Source: Molanna angustata (lineage: Eukaryota; Arthropoda; Insecta; Trichoptera; Molannidae). Taken from it: DNA of 64,000 nt. Location: the NCBI GenBank assembly GCA_963576475.1, contig OY754990.1, positions 5,919,756 to 5,983,755 on the forward strand, written 5' to 3'. Shown here piece after piece: positions 61,470 to 64,000 of this stretch. How positions within the stretch are numbered: the stretch's first letter is position 1; the number at the start of each line of letters is the position of its first letter. The position numbers were made by a program, and so were the translations under genes. The notes under the pieces were generated by a model, which saw only the letters and a list, made by a program, of their open reading frames with translations, made no database searches and was not told the origin of the DNA.

Positions 61470-62260
61470 ATATTTTTTATTTATTTAACATCTTATTTGT
61501 TTAGCAACATTTCAAATATATTTATCAGGGGCGAGACTAGAACCTTCGGACTAGGCAAACCCTGGAAGAAAATTCGGAAATGTCGACAATTTAATGTTTT
61601 TTAGCATCGTTGTTCATTTCAGTGGCCATGAAAAATATTTTTAAAATCACATTCCAAAATAATATTTAATTTTGTGGCCCTGTAAAGCATCGTATCTACA
61701 AACGGTTTAATTTTTAATCTTGTAGTATGGTTGCAATAAAACAAATAAATATTAGTTCTTGAATTTCGTATCATAATATTCACGGGTAAGCCATAATTTT
61801 CGGCTTCTAATTATAAGCAATTCCGCAACTGATATTTATACAATACATTATGATATTTACTATGGTGAAATTGTTGCATTACCACATCAAAAAGATTAAA
61901 ACCTTGTGCTTCATAAGGGAATCATTTGATACTAGATAACACAATAAATACAGAGTTATACAATGATGAAAAAAGCTACGCACAAACAAAAAACAAATAT
62001 ACATTAAAAAAAATTAAAACAGGCAGTTCCTAACAATTTTGGTCATATCAATACATAAATCATTTCATAAGTACACCACGTTTAGATTGTGAATTTTTTT
62101 TCAGTCTTCGTTTGAGCCTTATGAAATCATTAATCTGTTTTATTTCGTCAAGGAGGCAATTAAAATTCTTTATTCCCATATAAATGTAATTCTTTTGCAT
62201 TTGCAAAGTATTACATTTATGAATTTTAAAATCACTGTTTTGCTATCTGTTTTATTTATC
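61470..62260 (-). pseudogene. LINE C-terminus and 3' UTR
   Basis: 62085-62230 on the minus strand reads KIHKCNTLQMQKNYIYMGIK, NFNCLLDEIKQINDFIRLKR and RLKKN, the F-N-LP-EIK C-terminal pattern of jockey/CR1-group proteins. A TTTATTTATTT tail-like run at ~61477 may be the 3' end. Confidence 0.5.
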
Positions 62261-62532
62261 TATATAACACATATTTGCTCGTCTATATCTCTCTTTCTCT
62301 TGCAAACGCATTCACACACACACATTGTACTTCTCTTTTATTAATTGTATGCAAATAAAATATTATGAATATATCCCCGTGAAAATAACCAACATAATAT
62401 ATAACAACCAACATAATAATAATAATATATAATAACCAACATAATATATAATAACCAACATAATAATAATATATAATAACCAACATAATATATAATAACC
62501 AACATAATAATAATATATAACATACATACATA

Positions 62533-63083
62533 CATACCATCACGCCATGTCCCTTACGGGGTAAGCAGAGAGAATTGAGCGCCATACTTCTCTATTTTTG
62601 CACACATTTCTGGCTTCCTTTACATCCATGCATCGTCTCATACATGCTCGTCGATTGTTCAAACTTTTTATGTTTCCTTCTTTCAAAATATCATTCACAT
62701 GGTCATGCCATCCCTTTCTGGGGCGACCTCTGCTATTCACTCCATCTCTTGCACCCATGTATATTTTTTTGGTCAGTCTTTCATCGTTCATTCTTTCTAT
62801 ATGTCCAAACCACCTTAAAGCATTCACTTTCATTTTACATATAATATCCTTCTTTAACTTGCATTCTCTCCTTATGTCCTCATTTTTTATTCTATCATAT
62901 ATCGTTCTATTACATACTCTTCTTAGTGATCTCATTTCTACAGCATTTATTCTACTTTCATGTGTTCTTTGCCAGGTCCATGTTTCACTAGCATACGTCA
63001 AAGTAGGCACCACAATTGCATTGTGTACTACAATTTTGGCTTCCTTTGAGATGCTTGGGTCCAGTAATGTCCGACCCAAGCAT
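62533..63083 (-). mobile_element. RTE-G LINE 3' fragment, best copy
   Basis: 5'-truncated RTE element: coding 62540-63081, stop, then TATGTATGTATG tail at 62521-62537. It sits between two halves of a minisatellite. Confidence 0.85.
62540..63081 (-). pseudogene. RTE-G ORF2 C-terminal frame, ~180 codons
   Basis: Reads LGRTLLDPSISKEAKIVVHN, AIVVPTLTYASETWTWQRTH, ESRINAVEMRSLRRVCNRTI, YDRIKNEDIRRECKLKKDII, CKMKVNALRWFGHIERMNDE, RGRPRKGWHDHVNDILKEGN and CMRRCMDVKEARNVCKNREV, ending LSAYPVRDMA-stop. This is the full post-RT tail of an insect RTE-clade ORF2, uninterrupted. Catalytic EN and RT domains are missing. The role of this Cys/Arg-rich tail in the family is not established. Upstream codons belong to the minisatellite. 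Confidence 0.88.
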
Positions 63084-63222
63084 AATATATAATAACCAAC
63101 ATAATATATAATAACCAACATAATAATAATATATAATAACCAACATAATATATAATAACCAACATAATAATAATATATAATAACCAACATAATAATAATA
63201 TATAATAACCAACATAATAATA

Positions 63223-63635
63223 ACTCATTTGGAAATGTTTTTCCTCTGTTCTTTGCTACATCTTTTTTAAAGAGGTTTTTAACCTAATTTGTGTTTTTAC
63301 TCCTCACTAACCCATGGGGATATATTGGGAAGTTATGAATTCGCAAAATATCAACTTTATAAATTTTACTGAGCTTGGGGTTACTTTGAAATATTTGACA
63401 GTTGAAAAAATTGAGATATACTTACTTCAAAATCTAAGGAGTATTCGATTTACGATTTTTTCTTTTTTTTTTTATACATATAATTGATTAAGTAAAATAA
63501 ACACGCCGTACATAGTACACAGCACATAGTACACAGTATTCAATTTTTCTTTGGAAAATTTTCATGAAATGAGTTCGTTTAATATTTTTTTATTTAAATA
63601 TTTCATTAAAAAAACTTGATACTTAATTCTTCAAT
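63223..63635. other. no recognised gene
   Basis: GAGCTTGGGGTTACTTTGA at ~63371 recurs with changes at ~63852 (GAGCTTGGGGTCATTTTGA). Confidence 0.35.
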
Positions 63636-63639
63636 GTAC

Positions 63640-63790
63640 ATACATACCATCACGCCATGTCCCTCACAGGGTAGGCAGAGAGAACCGAACGCCACATTTT
63701 TCTATCTTGACACACATTCATCGCCTCATCAACATTCATACATCGTCTTATACACGTTCGTCTGTTGTTCACGCTTCTTACATTTCTCCT
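63640..63790 (-). pseudogene. RTE-G LINE 3' fragment
   Basis: CATACCATCACGCCATGTCC, AGGCAGAGAGAACCGAACGC and CATCGTCTTATACACGTTCG match the RTE-G tail in reverse, decayed. Confidence 0.7.
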
Positions 63791-64000
63791 ATGTCATTTT
63801 ATCAAAGCATTTTTAGCAATTTGAAGATAAAAATATCAAATTTCAATATCCTGAGCTTGGGGTCATTTTGACAGTTAGTAAATTGAGAACCACTTATCAG
63901 ATATTCTTCAAAATTTATTGAGGTGTAATCGAGTATTAGGTATACAAATTTTAAAAGAAAATGAGTACTTATGTGTATAATCGATAGAGTAGATTAAACA
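63791..64000. other. no recognised feature
   Basis: AT-rich to window end. Confidence 0.35.

Larger units (their letters stand above)
62388..63222. repeat. ATAATATATAATAACCAAC minisatellite, split by RTE-G
   Basis: Two arrays (62388-62521 and 63083-63222) of units mixing ATAACCAACATAAT with AATAATATATAAT. Together with the inserted RTE fragment they create misleading minus-strand frames rich in Y, I and L that run into the RTE coding. Confidence 0.9.

Noticed and set aside
62341..62535. 64- to 100-codon Y/I/L/V-rich ORFs resembling a membrane protein
   Set aside because: Encoded by ATAATATATAATAACCAAC tandem repeats.
62598..63092. 164-codon plus-strand ORF
   Set aside because: Antisense to the RTE-G tail, whose minus-strand reading is clearly conserved.
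63082..63228. Y/I/L-rich minus-strand extension of the RTE-G frame
   Set aside because: It is minisatellite read-through, not part of the RTE protein.

Overview
The window reads as AT-rich insect (at least arthropod) heterochromatin-like or intergenic DNA, built almost entirely of transposable-element remains. The evidence is the element set: PHD-finger jockey/CR1-type non-LTR retrotransposons, RTE-clade C-terminal fragments of the kind common in insects, tRNA-headed SINEs, Helentron-like elements and small DNA transposons. One LINE family (family A) has a 3' end (GGAAGAAATTGCC..GGCAATAAGTCCGCC) that from memory resembles lepidopteran jockey/CR1 ends; I cannot fix the order from sequence alone. 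I found no host protein-coding gene, rRNA, CRISPR or bona fide tRNA gene.

The main intact object is a ~5.45 kb non-LTR retrotransposon on the minus strand at 6140-11592. Its ORF1 (10188-11174) has a PHD finger, a coiled coil and an L1-ORF1/baculovirus-FP-like C-terminal domain. Its ORF2 (6674-9274) has AP endonuclease and reverse transcriptase. An unusual 0.9 kb G-poor spacer between them carries a 291-codon open frame that overlaps the ORF2 start. ORF2 is cut short by an AT tract, and its C-terminal coding sequence continues in the same frame beyond it (6386-6619). The element sits inside an older RTE fragment whose reading frame re-joins exactly across it.

The rest is nested debris. 1-6.1 kb: RTE, family A/B/C LINE ends and a TIR element. 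11.6-14.6 kb: a solo LTR, then an RTE remnant split by a hAT-like element with a perfect 8-bp TSD and by a second TIR element. 15-21.5 kb: LINE tails, LTR-like repeats and SINEs. 22.5-23.6 kb: first of several Helentron-like copies. 24-35 kb: RTE and LINE fragments. 35.2-37 kb: a LINE whose coding tail has become a 101-bp satellite of about 11 copies. 39-48 kb: degenerate RT, a solo LTR and a Harbinger-like MITE inside an RT. 49-59 kb: Helentron-like copies, the longest LINE C-terminal ORF outside the main element (51904-52728), minisatellites and a short interspersed element of unknown head ('SINEU'). 59.5-60.3 kb: tandem MITEs. 62.4-63.2 kb: an RTE fragment inside an ATAACCAACATAAT minisatellite.

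Family labels used below are local: LINE families A, B, C, D, E, N, P; RTE groups G, H, I, J, K, L, M; SINE1 and SINE2 (tRNA-headed); SINEU (unknown head); MITE-F. All family assignments come from motif recognition by eye, not from database searches, and most boundaries are good to about 10-30 bases.
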